From: Siphonodentalium dalli
Taxonomy: Eukaryota; Mollusca; Scaphopoda; Gadilida; Siphonodentaliidae
DNA length: 64,000 bases
Reading direction: 5' to 3'
NCBI GenBank assembly: GCA_032622095.1
Contig: CP136068.1
Coordinates: 188,039,309-188,103,308, forward strand
The position numbers were made by a program, and so were the translations under genes. Below the pieces are notes generated by a model. That model searched no databases. It was not told the DNA's origin and saw only the letters and a list, made by a program, of their open reading frames with translations. This document shows, in pieces, positions 8,886 through 19,083 of this stretch. Each line of letters begins with the position of its first letter. Within the stretch, counting starts at the first letter, position 1.

Positions 8886-10782
8886 ATTGTCAGAGGCTGG
8901 TTCAGTTATGCAGCATCAAAAAGTGGACAAACTGTCAAAAATTATTCAGAAACTGGTTCTTATTTGTTTTATCAGTATGGTATAGGCCTATATTTGCCCT
9001 ATATTTCCGCAAACTGAGTGAATAATAAGTGAATATATCGCCAGTCAATGATCACGCTAAGAATCAGTTAAGCAGATTTTGCGACAATGTCACCATAATG
9101 ATATAAACTTGCATCGAGATGAATGATTAACTGAAAAGAGCATGGGGCCTACATATTATCTATATAAACATACTCCAAAACAGTTAACTAGAACTTAATC
9201 CGAATGTGTAAATTGTACAACCAGAGAATCGATCATGCAATGTTATTTTCTGACATATATGTGCACTGAAATATTTGTGCACTGAAATTTCCAGACACCT
9301 TAGAGGAACAAAAACACGGGACGGTCTGCACCATCAAGATTCGAATCGATATTGACATCAGCCTCCCGATTCGATATCAGATTTCAAATCTGCAGAAAGT
9401 GCCGATTCGCAGGGCTCTAGCCAGTAGATGAAAGTGGTACAAAATAAAAACTCTGAAACTGACTTAATCTAAATTATTCCGTTCACTGTATTACAATGCT
9501 GTACAAAATCTGCAAGGTAAGACGTTTAACAATAGAACAATGTGAAAAAAACATTTTTTTATGGACAAGATACAAGCCAAAAGAATCCTGCAAACATGAT
9601 CCTACCCTTATTCCATTCAATAAATCCATTCTATAAATTGTGATATTAAACGTTCGTTTAATAACAGGCAATAATGCCAGGTGACCTTTGACTTCCGATT
9701 TGTTGTCTGTTTACATTCCATACTCTACGTCTCAAAATACTATGGCTTCCAATATTTGTCCAACAAACTCTAATGAATGATGAGTTTGAAAAGTTATGTC
9801 ATTCAATATATGTCATTAAACGACAAAGAGTATCTATTTATCTGGGACTATATCTTTACGCGGGCAAACAATGCCTTATAAAAATAAAATAGAATCTACA
9901 ACTCTTCCCCAATTTATAGCGGAATTTACAAAGGCTCGATCCCAACCTAATTTACTGGACTTGTTTTATAAATTCCGTTATAAACGGGGGGACTAATTGT
10001 AGATCCTCTATATGAAGTATGTGTGCCTGTGCAATAAAGTTGATCTTATGTAATGCTAAGCAAGTGAAGTGAAACACAGATCATTTCATTCAAGTTTACC
10101 AGGTTTTACCAGTTTTAACTCTTTTGATGCTACAAGCACAATAACAGGACGTTCCCATGCCACAATATTGGAATAAGCTGGGAACTGCTCACAGTTATGC
10201 ATTTAGCGGCGACCAGGTAATCGCTATAATGAGCGTTTGGCATCAAAAGAAGATACTTGCAAGATATTATCTATTTTCAACACATAATAGAACTAGAGGT
10301 GTGACTGAGGATACCCCCCGTGTTTTTAAAATACTAAGATGTTTAACATCATGTCAGTAAACATTTAGTTAAAATAATAAAATAACAGTTCCCATTGCAG
10401 GTGCACAACCCTAACCCTAATCTTAAACCTATTACCGAAAAATGTAGGAATAAAAGATCGGACAAAATTATGCATGTTGTGAAAAAAAGTAAGTCGAAAA
10501 AAAGTTGGACAGACATCATAATCGCAGGTGCACAGGTTCCCATGGTACTAAATATCAGTGCAGAGATTAAAAAACATTGACCTAAAAATGTAGGAATAAA
10601 AACTCGGACAAAATTATGCATGTTGCAAAAACAATTCTAAGTCGAAAAAGGGGGATAACTCCACCAAAAAATGTCGCACAGGCATCATAATCGCAGGTGC
10701 ACAGGTTCCCATGGTACTAAATATCTGTGCCAAGGTAGGAATAAAAGCTCGGACAAAATTATACATATTGCGGAATTTTCTG
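8886..10782. other. Intronic sequence with minor repeats
   Basis: No coding exon is seen. Near 9310-9420 there is 'gattcgaatcgata'-type sequence, perhaps a fragment of a hAT-like element. Between 10395 and 10780 a block with 'atgtaggaataaaa' and 'tcggacaaaattatgcatgt' is present three times. At 10256-10292 a stretch resembles the end of E13 (see findings). Confidence 0.45.
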
Positions 10783-11052
10783 TGATAGTTACAGTTATGC
10801 CCTGTGCCAATGCATTCTCTTATATATGCGAGTCGACCATAATTCGCCTCGATTATATAAGAGAATGCATTGGCCTAAAAAAAATCTTTTTTTAACACTT
10901 TTTACCATTTTTTCTTACATTCTTTAACAATTTTATAATTTTTAATGTGTTAAGCCAATGCATTCTCTTATATATGCGAGGCGACCTATGGTCGACTCGC
11001 ATATATAAGAGAATGCATTGGCACAGGGCCCTTCTGTTGGGTAAAGGGTTAA
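10783..11052. mobile_element. piggyBac-like MITE (family A), left end missing
   Basis: Both hairpins and the right terminus GGGTAAAGGGTTAA are present. The left terminal third (the 'aaaccggccaaataaagctt' segment of full copies) is absent, so this copy is truncated. One hairpin loop is mutated to 'cataattcgcctcgatt'. Confidence 0.75.
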
Positions 11053-11550
11053 CCCCTTTACTGCTGGCTAACATCATGAAGTCCGAGGCGAATGACCGTC
11101 CAGTTTGCCGGGAGGTTACCTAAAATGAAATTGATGCGAACAAAAAAACCAGGTTGCAACTAATTTTTCTGTTGGTCTCGCAATCGCGGATTCTCTCCCT
11201 AATTAATGCTCTATCAAGTCCCAAATGGAGACATTCAAAATTATTAGTTCATTGAGTTGCACATTAGTAGTTCATAATACTAGTTGTAGTGATTATAATA
11301 GTTTGTGTGACTCTTCTGGTAACCTATAGGTATGGGTTACCTAAACAAACACCAGGCGAATGAAAAATAAGTTACGTCTAATTTTTAAATCTGCAGTCCT
11401 GACATCGTGTGCTGGGTTGTTGACGTTATGGCCATTTTTAGTGGAAAATATAATGTTGTGAAAACCCTGAAACTTGCAAAAGCTATAATCATATATAATC
11501 GTGGAAAATCATAAACTGTTTAAAATATCGAGAGACTTTGTTTCCTCTAT
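11053..11550. other. Intronic sequence without recognised features
   Basis: E13-E14 intron between the truncated MITE and E13. I see no coding, RNA or repeat signal. Confidence 0.4.
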
Positions 11551-11578
11551 AGTCTAAAGCTTTATGATTGTTATACTT
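11551..11578 (-). repeat. Short copy of an internal E13 segment just after its donor
   Basis: On the minus strand TATAACAATCATAAAGCTTT followed by AGAC directly after the E13 donor repeats the exon's own TATAACATACATAAAGCTTT and AGAC. The copied piece is exon-internal and carries no splice site. Confidence 0.65.
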
Positions 11579-11580
11579 AC

Positions 11581-11670
11581 GAGTTATTATCTATTTCAAA
11601 CACATCATATAATTTAATTATCCGTGGGTGGTCTAAAGCTTTATGTATGTTATATTCTCGCAACGCATGC
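11581..11670 (-). CDS. TLK: TLK exon E13: helix C and beta-4
   Basis: After one base completing Lys, 29 codons read [20 protein letters not shown] and YDVFEIDNN, then two bases of Ser. The Glu of REYNIH is the helix C residue that salt-bridges the ATP-binding lysine. The family sequence [20 protein letters not shown] aligns directly. The acceptor is ATTGCAG|G and the donor is CTC|GTAAGT; phase 2 in, 2 out. Confidence 0.96.
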
Positions 11671-11824
11671 CTGCAATGAAAAAAACAATAATTGTCAATA
11701 AGGTTATTAAATATCATAATAATTACAACCAAGAATTCAACTCCTATTGGAGACCACATCTCAGATGTCAATAATAAATTTCATTTCAGGGATCATGTCC
11801 ACAAACATGTTTTAGATATCAATT

Positions 11825-12215
11825 TTTATTTATTATTTACATAATACCACAATATTTAGACCAGATGGATAATAAGGAATAATACCAGAATATTTAGACC
11901 AGATGGATAATAAGGAATAATACCAGAATATTTAGACCAGATGGATACTAATGAATAATACCAGAATATTTAGACCCGATGGATACTGAGGATTAATTTT
12001 AAAACATGTGGGTCGATTTACACATAACTTGTAGTATCTGAAGTTAGTTGCCACCTCCTATGGTAGTGTACAATGTCCACCACAGAGTCTGTATGTGGTC
12101 TGTATTGGAATGAGTAATTAGAAATTTTGGAAATACTTTATAGGCCCGTATAACTGTATAGGCCCGTATAACTTATAGGCCTGTATAACTGTATAGGCCC
12201 CTATAACTTTATAGA
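11825..12215. repeat. Two small tandem arrays (38 bp and about 17 bp)
   Basis: At 11840-11990 about four copies of 'aataccagaatatttagacc' plus 'agatggataataagg' occur. At 12142-12212 about five copies of 'tataggcccgtataact' occur. Neither resembles an exon. Confidence 0.8.
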
Positions 12216-12652
12216 ATACATTGGCACAGGGTTTTCGCAAAATTTCAGGAAGCTCCAGTCATGACAGGGTTAACCCTTTACCCAACCCTTTAGGCCAATG
12301 CATTCTCTTATATATGCGAGTCAACCATAGGTCGCCTCGCATATATAAGAGAATGCATTGGCTTAACACATTAAAAATTATAAAATTGTTAAAGAATGTA
12401 AGAAAAAATGGTAAAAAAGATTTTTTTTAGGCCAATGCATTCTCTTATATATGCGAGGCGACCTATGGTCGACTCGCATATATAAGAGAATGCATTGGCA
12501 CAGGGCATAACTATAACCATCACAATGTGGTCAATGAGCCGGTTCCAATGATATCCATATTTGTATGGTTCTATTGAGACAGACCGAAGATATTTTAGGC
12601 TGTTGAAGCTTTATTTGGTCGGTTTTGGCCGGTTTGTTGGGTAAAGGGTTAA
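12209..12652. mobile_element. Family A MITE inserted beside a family B remnant
   Basis: The right third of a family B element (12209-12273, ending 'ccagtcatgacagggttaa') abuts a TTAA-bounded family A element (12270-12652) with both hairpins and the terminus GGGTAAAGGGTTAA. The two share the TTAA, so the later insertion probably used the TTAA at the end of the earlier element. Confidence 0.8.
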
Positions 12653-12769
12653 GCCACGAATGATGCTGAATAGTCAGCAAAAGTTTGTTGTGGCAATTAC
12701 GGGGATTATAATTTTCATGGCATCTATAAATTAATGTCGTACAGACGAAGCAATGAAGTATGTACATAC

Positions 12770-12861
12770 TTTATATAATTAGCCTTTTTGTCATCCTTCC
12801 AATCTCGATTCAACTGGTGGATTTTACAGGCCACATATCGTTGTTCCTTCAGATCGAAACC
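12770..12861 (-). CDS. TLK: TLK exon E12: beta-3 strand with ATP-binding lysine
   Basis: Thirty codons plus two bases encode [20 protein letters not shown] and [10 protein letters not shown]. The Lys of ACKIH corresponds to the invariant lysine of VAVKIHQLNK in the family. Human TLKs have Ala where this protein has Gly at the first residue. The acceptor is TTTTAG|G and the donor is AAA|GTATGT; phase 0 in, 2 out. Confidence 0.95.
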
Positions 12862-12989
12862 CTAAAACAAAAAATCGTTCAATAAGTCATACTGATAGAA
12901 GAAAACAATCTATAGATAGAGCCGCACAGTTTTGGGATGGGGAAGCAATTATCGCACAATAGCGTTTCGCAGGATACCCCAAGATCTGC

Positions 12990-13285
12990 AACTACCAAGA
13001 ATCAACAATTGTGATCCTGCACAATCCTGCAATGTTTAATATCAGAAAAAAGAGCATCGCCAGGTTTTGGCAAAATATGCCCTTGGTAATTCCAACAAAG
13101 GGCCATAATTCTGGTGAAAATTGTTGGGTGGAAGCCAAATTTGAATTTGACCTGTATTTTGTGATAGCAAAACCCACATACAAAATTCAATCCATTCAGT
13201 TGAGACTATCTCAACGAAAAAACTGGAAACCAAAAGCGAACGGATGGACAGACGGACGGATGGACCAATAACATAATACATCAAA
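12990..13285. repeat. Dispersed element with 'gggccataattctgg' and gacgg-rich end
   Basis: This is one unit of a dispersed family defined by 'aagggccataattctggtga', an 'aaatttgaatttgacctgta' body and a terminal run of 'gacagacggacgga'. Related units occupy 25080-26070, 45560-46190, 57140-57480 and 58510-58670. Open frames on both strands are by-products. Confidence 0.65.
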
Positions 13286-13360
13286 TTAAAAAAAAAACGA
13301 GTGTATAAAATCGATTCAAATCAAAGTATTAGTAATGGACTAACAATCTGTATGAACAAT

Positions 13361-14606
13361 ACCTCAAACACGCATATCTTAATCGACCAACTAAGCTGAC
13401 AATACATTGGTATAAATCTAGTTTAACAGAACCCTACCTCAAACTCGCATATCTTAATCGACCAACTAAGCTGACAATACATTGGTATAAATCTAGTTTA
13501 ACAGAACCCTACCTCAAACTCGCATATCTTAATCGACCAACTAAGCTGACGATACATTGGTATAAATCTAGTTTAACAGAACCCTACCTCAATTCGCATA
13601 TCTTAATCGACCAACTAAGCTGACGATACATTGGTATAAATCTAGTTTAACAGAACCCTACCTCAAACTCGCATATCTTAATCGACCAACTAAGCTGACG
13701 ATACATTGGTATAAATCTAGTTTAACAGAACCCTACCTCAAACTCGCATAACTTAATCGACCAACTAAGCTGACAATACATTGGTATAAATCTAGTTTAA
13801 CAGAACCCTACCTCAAACTTGCATATCTTAATCGACCAACTAAGCTGACAATACATTGGTATAAATCTAGTTTAACAGAACCCTACCTCAAACTCGCATA
13901 TCTTAATCGAACAACTAAGCTGACAATACATTGGTATAAATCTAGTTTAACAGAACCCTACCTCAAACTCGCATATCTTAATCGACCAACTAAGCTGACG
14001 ATACATTGGTATAAATCTAGTTTAACAGAACCCTACCTCAAACTCGCATATCTTAATCGACCAACTAAGCTGACAATACATTGGTATAAATCTAGTTTAA
14101 CAGAACCCTACCTCAAACTCGCATATCTTAATCGACCAACTAAGCTGACAATACATTGGTATAAATCTAGTTTAACAGAACCCTACCTCAAACTCGCATA
14201 TCTTAATCGACCAACTAAGCTGACAATACATTGGTATAAATCTAGTTTAACAGAACCCTACCTCAAACTCGCATATCTTAATCGACCAACTAAGCTGACA
14301 ATACATTGGTATAAATCTAGTTTAACAGAACCCTACCTCAAACTCGCATATCTTAATCGACCAACTAAGCTGACAATACATTGGTATAAATCTAGTTTAA
14401 CAGAACCCTACCTCAAACTCGCATATCTTAATCGACCAACTAAGCTGACAATACATTGTTATAAATCTAGTTTAACAGAACCCTACCTCAAACTCGCATA
14501 TCTTAATCGACCAACTAAGCTGACAATACATTGGTATAAATCTAGTTTAACAGAACCCTACCTCAAACTCGCATATCTTAATCGACCAACTAAGCTGACA
14601 ATACAT
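13361..14606 (-). repeat. 75-bp tandem array, about 17 copies
   Basis: About seventeen highly similar copies of a 75-bp unit ('cctcaaactcgcatatctta', 'atcgaccaactaagctgaca', 'atacattggtataaatctag', 'tttaacagaaccctac') fill 1.25 kb of the E11-E12 intron. On the gene strand each unit has TATTGTCAG, 33 nt, then GAG|GTAGGG, so it looks like a tiny exon between splice sites. Divergence is only a few bases per copy, suggesting recent expansion or homogenisation. Confidence 0.9.
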
Positions 14607-15126
14607 AGCTTATCTATAATTTCCTGTGAAATTCCCTGATAAAATTGGCGATAACAATTGGTGATAAAAGCATCTGTATCATTACTGCAGTTGCGATACA
14701 AGCCGCTCGTGACGTCGTTGACTGTTCAAAAATCATGAATGAACTGACGTCACATCAATCGCATGAAAAATCAAAACGACATTACAAAGTATATTCTTGC
14801 CTTCTATAAACAAATAGTTCGTAGGTTTTAACATTATTTGATTGCCTATTATGGTATAACATATCACAAAGTAACTAATATGTATTTGTTGAGTATTTAG
14901 TATAAATTATATAAAACATGCAGGTGTAAGAGATTTTGTCCATTGAATTCAATTTTCGTTAGGCATATTCGCGTGATCTTGCAGGTTGTGAGAATTTAGC
15001 AAAGTGGATTCGGTCACACCAATGGTAGATAAATATGTTAATGTGTTCGTAACGATTCATGTAGTATTCGTGGCCACATAGCGACTCGGCGACCAAAGTC
15101 GCTAATACTCATTGATGAGTAGTTTC
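14607..15126. other. Intronic sequence without recognised features
   Basis: E11-E12 intron to the right of the 75-bp array. I see no coding or repeat signal apart from the sequence 'tgacgtc' occurring twice (near 14711 and 14743). Confidence 0.4.
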
Positions 15127-16138
15127 CTTAAAGAGGTATTCTACACTAAATATGTGTATATGTGACCAATACTGACCATCTCCTTTTATACTTAGCAGAA
15201 TATATGCAACACACTTGAGTGCTCTATGAACGACGCAAACATGGTAATTATAATGAAAATGAATTTATGACTCCAGCCATTTATTCATTTTCATTTTAAT
15301 TACCATGTTGTTTGCATCGTTCATAAAGTGCACAATTGTATTTTGCGCTAATCCATTGCTCAAATAATTCATTTGTTGCAAAAATTCTGTTGAGTATAAA
15401 AGGAGATGGTCTCATAAATGGCCGGATTCATCGTCGCAGAGACGAAGGGACGCGGACAGGCGGGCCAAGTCGATACAGGGGCGAGCTGAGAGACGCCCAG
15501 CTCCCCCCACTTGGTCTCCCCTGACGATATCACCACCAGAAGCAGGGACACCATCGACATCCCGGAGGTCCCTGCTAACGTCGCCAAGGTCAGCAGAGAC
15601 AGGGACGCGGATTCCACCCCGACGTTCCTGCCGCTGACTTCGGGGTGGAGATGGATACGCTTCCACCAAGGACACCGGAGTACCAACATATCCCGGTGTC
15701 CTCCATCTCCACCACCAACAACAACAGCAGCAATAACATCAGCAGCCACTCCGTGACGATTTCATCAAATCGGCACTGGCGACACTGGCAGAATCGCCAA
15801 CTAAATCACTACAAGCCGAAAAGGCAATTAAAAGATCTGAGGAACTCCTTGCTGCCGCCAGTTCCACATCATCCCAACATCCAACAACAACAACAGCAAC
15901 AACATCAGAAAATAGAAAAAAGCAAAGACAAAAAAAAATAAGATCATTTTCACCCATGTATCATCATTTCATGTTTATGTATTTTGATAATCATGTATTT
16001 TAATAAACATCAAAAGTGGGTTGTAGGAAAGGGCAGCCTGCCCTTTCAAATCCTCCCGTGTTGAATCCCAAGGCCCAATAAAAAAAAAAATAATTAAAAA
16101 AAACAATGGTCTGATTCAGTGTACAGTGCCCCTTTAAG
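15127..16138 (+). mobile_element. DNA element with CTTAAAG-type termini and coding remnant
   Basis: Imperfect inverted termini flank about 1 kb: CTTAAAGAGGTATTCTACACT at the left and the complement of 'agtgtacagtgcccctttaag' at the right. Inside, 15221-15335 forms a long hairpin (stem 'acgcaaacatggtaatta'), and 'accatctccttttatactt' (near 15177) is inverted near 15394. Between 15410 and 15960 the sequence is GC-richer than its surroundings and looks formerly coding: reading frames change, with DDFIKSALATLAESPTKSLQ recognisable near 15756. It is followed by AATAAA and an A-rich tail. The superfamily is not identified. Confidence 0.5.
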
Positions 16139-16140
16139 AA

Positions 16141-16380
16141 ATGTTTAGATAATAAGTTCAACAAATAACGTATTATCTGAGCATTATAATTAACAAATAA
16201 CGTATTATCTGAGCATTATAATTAACAAATAACGTATTATCTGAGCATTATAATTAATAGAAATCCTTTGGCTCTTGTATTATCTTTTCTGCTTATATTT
16301 CCTTAGCATCCCTCCAAAACAGTAAGACACATATGTGACCCGCCATATCAAATCCAGTCGTAAGTCGGGATTTTTTTACC
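16141..16380. repeat. Three-copy repeat 'aacgtattatctgagcatta'
   Basis: Three tandem copies of a 36-bp unit with 'aacaaataacgtattatctg' lie at 16162-16258. Related 'atgttcagataataagttca' sequence recurs near 220, 16140 and 48667. Confidence 0.7.
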
Positions 16381-16745
16381 CTGAGCCAATGCATTCTCTT
16401 ATATATGCGAGTCAACCATAGGTCGCCTCGCATATATAAGAGAATGCATTGGCCTAACAATTTTTTACAATTTTAATAATTTTTTCTTGTATTCTTTAAC
16501 AATTTTATAATTTCACCCATACAGAGCCCCAGACAAACATGAGCAGACGACACTCTTCTATATGCTTCTATATATGTGTGGGGCTCCCTGCAGGGTAATG
16601 CATGGATGTTTTTTATTTTATGTCCTAAAAATTGTAAGAAACATTTATTTAAAAAAAATGATAAAAAATTGTTAGGCCAATGCATTCTCTTATATATTTG
16701 AGGCGACCTATGGTCGGCTCGCATATATAAGAGAATGCATTGGCA
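16381..16745. mobile_element. Family A-related MITE, decayed ends
   Basis: Two 'gccaatgcattctcttatat' hairpins flank a different, longer spacer that includes a third palindrome ('agggagccccacacatat' region near 16560). The CCCTTTACCC termini are not recognisable. Confidence 0.65.
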
Positions 16746-16822
16746 CAAGTTCCAATGAATACTACGATAACTTCCGCGAAAATCCATTTAGTAAATAAAG
16801 GGTTACTATTTTTAAGTCTTAC

Positions 16823-16904
16823 CTTATGGACTTCACTGAAGCCACCTTTTCCCAATAAACTTAATAATAAATATCTGTCGTTCAATATGGGATGATCCTT
16901 GAAC
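16823..16904 (-). CDS. TLK: TLK exon E11: start of kinase domain, glycine loop
   Basis: After one base completing Arg, 27 codons read [20 protein letters not shown] and [15 protein letters not shown] is the glycine-rich ATP loop; [14 protein letters not shown] is a TLK signature. The acceptor is TTTTAG|G and the donor is AAG|GTAAGA; phase 2 in, 0 out. Its upstream intron is largely made of the 36-bp array, which ends only about 490 bp before this acceptor. Confidence 0.97.
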
Positions 16905-16910
16905 CTAAAA

Positions 16911-17397
16911 ATAACAAAAAGTATAACGGGAAGATAAAAAATAACCAAATAATCTGTCGGGGATATTAAAGTAAACGGGAAGATCGAATAAATCACAGAG
17001 CTAAAAAATTATTGCACAAAATAATTCTAGCAAACAAACTTTACGACTGATCCCACAACTTACAAATAAGCAGTTCATTAATTCAATTGTGTGCGATTGT
17101 CTCAAAAAATATTATTCAGTGTCAGTCGTGACTTTAGTGGTTCAGTTCAGTATAAACAGACACCGTTTCAATCCCTGGCAATCTACAAATATCTTCATTT
17201 CTTCTCTGGGGTTGAACGTTAAAACAAACCGAAATCAGATAAACTGACAGCCAGTAACCGATGCCGTTGAATGAATAAATTATGGGGTTGGACATTTCAT
17301 GTTTCCTTAACGTGTTCTTCCCTTCTGCAGAAATAAACAGATATTATTCACCAAAAAGATTAAACCTCCAAATTTGGCAAAAACAAACAAACTAACC
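16911..17397. other. Intronic sequence without recognised features
   Basis: This is unique intron between the E11 acceptor and the 36-bp array. No coding signal is seen. Confidence 0.4.
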
Positions 17398-17895
17398 TTG
17401 AGTTGTCCTTGTTATTAATTCATTTAACTGACCTTGAGTTGTCCTCGTTATTAATTTGTTTAACTCACCTTGAGTTGTCCTCGTTATTAATTCATTTAAC
17501 TGACCTTGAGTTGTCCTCGTTATTAATTCATTTAACTGACCTTGAGTTGTCCTCGCTATTAATTCATTTAACTGACCTTGAGATGTACTTGTTATTAATT
17601 CATTTAACTGACCTTGAGTTGTCCTCGTTATTAATTCATTTAACTGACCTTGAGTTGTCCTCGTTATTAATTCATTTAACTGACCTTGAGTTGTCCTCGT
17701 TATTAATTCATTTAACTAACCTTGAGTTGTCCTTGTTATTAATTCATTTAACTGACCTTGAGTTGTCCTTGTTATTAATTCATTTAACTAACCTTGAGAT
17801 GTCCTCGTTATTAATTTATTTAACTAACCTTGAGTTGTCCTCGTTATTAATTTGTTTAACTCACCTTGAGTTGTCCTCGTTATTAATTTGTTTAA
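17398..17895 (-). repeat. 36-bp array of E10 3' edge copies, distal block
   Basis: About 14 copies of the unit described at 19080-24294. Two copies (near 17467 and 17864) read CTCAAG|GTGAGTTAA on the gene strand, a stronger donor than the one that ends E10. The block is separated from the rest of the array by a TTAA-flanked insertion. Confidence 0.9.
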
Positions 17896-19083
17896 CTCTT
17901 TCGTTGCCGAGCTAATTTTACACCTAAATTGCCGGAGAATTTATGAGAAAACTGATTTTATTGTGGAAAAGTATGATACAATAATAGTCTTCTTCTTATG
18001 AAATAATGTTTCAAATATCAAGGACATGTATGTAGGTGATTAGCCAAAGAATTGCAGGTGAATATTTTGCCGAAGAATATTCACGAGAATTAAGGGGCAT
18101 AACTCCTTGTCACCCAAGGGAAATAACTCCAAATAAGGATTTGTTTGCAATAATCCAATTGAAAAATGGCCCACAACCTGCTATATTCAATATTGGTTTT
18201 CTGAGACAGTATTCCAACGATGATGATCTGATAAATCTTTCTACTGTCTTTCTCATTTAAAAACTTGTAAGAATAAATTAGGGTCTAGTTCTGGTATAGC
18301 TGGACCATATGTGAGGAGCTACACAATGCAGGAGCCGATTTAGACTTTAGTTGCGACAGTTTACTACGAAAATAGCTAGGTTTTTTAATTGAGGAAAATG
18401 GCAATTTTGACTGTCAAAAAACAAAACAAAAATTGTGATATATAATTAAATCTCTAACTACAAGCTTATCATCATTGTGCTATAAATAAAATAACAAAAA
18501 GGACACATATGCATTATCTAAACTGTCACTGAGGCACGCTGGGGCCTGTGGGAGTTTATAATCAAGCCGTTTGATTTAGTGAATTGCGTTTTTTACCTTG
18601 AAAAATAGGTGATTCATTCAGCAAAAACGGCAATTTTGACTATTAAAAAAACTAATATAACAATCTAAAGTACACATAATCTTTATTGTAATGTCAGGTT
18701 GTCATACTATCATGTTTAAATTAGTTAATGCATTGGTAAAATACAGATCTTTCATATAAATAATTGTCTAAAAATATTTTTCTGAAATTGTCGGCCATTT
18801 TGGATTTCCGACTGCGGATCTTACATTTTTTTTACATACTTATTTCATTATTTTAATTTTCAAACGTCTTAAAAAGGATTAAAAATCAGATATATACTGC
18901 AGAATTTAATTAGAAACAATTAAAACAATAATTTTATGAAACTTGAAAAACTTTTTTATTATTGTCATACAGTTGTGATCAAAATAATTACGGTTACAAT
19001 TATGGCCGATAATATCGGCCCTGGCAATTTACCAACCGGACATTTGGGCCGATAATATCGGCCCCTGGCAATCAAAGAGTTAA
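17892..19083. mobile_element. TTAA-flanked element inserted in the 36-bp array
   Basis: A 1.19-kb insertion interrupts the array. It has TTAA at each end and inverted termini CTCTTTCGTTGCC / GGCAATCAAAGAG, a piggyBac-like arrangement. Near the right end 'ggccgataatatcggccc' occurs twice. No transposase is recognisable; a 74-codon open frame at 18036-18260 has no motif I know. The array units are rich in TTAA, which offers an obvious target. Confidence 0.7.

Noticed and set aside
15369-15941. Several overlapping open frames of 80-126 codons on both strands
   Set aside because: No single frame is consistent; the coding-like signal shifts frame. Treated as a remnant within a DNA element.
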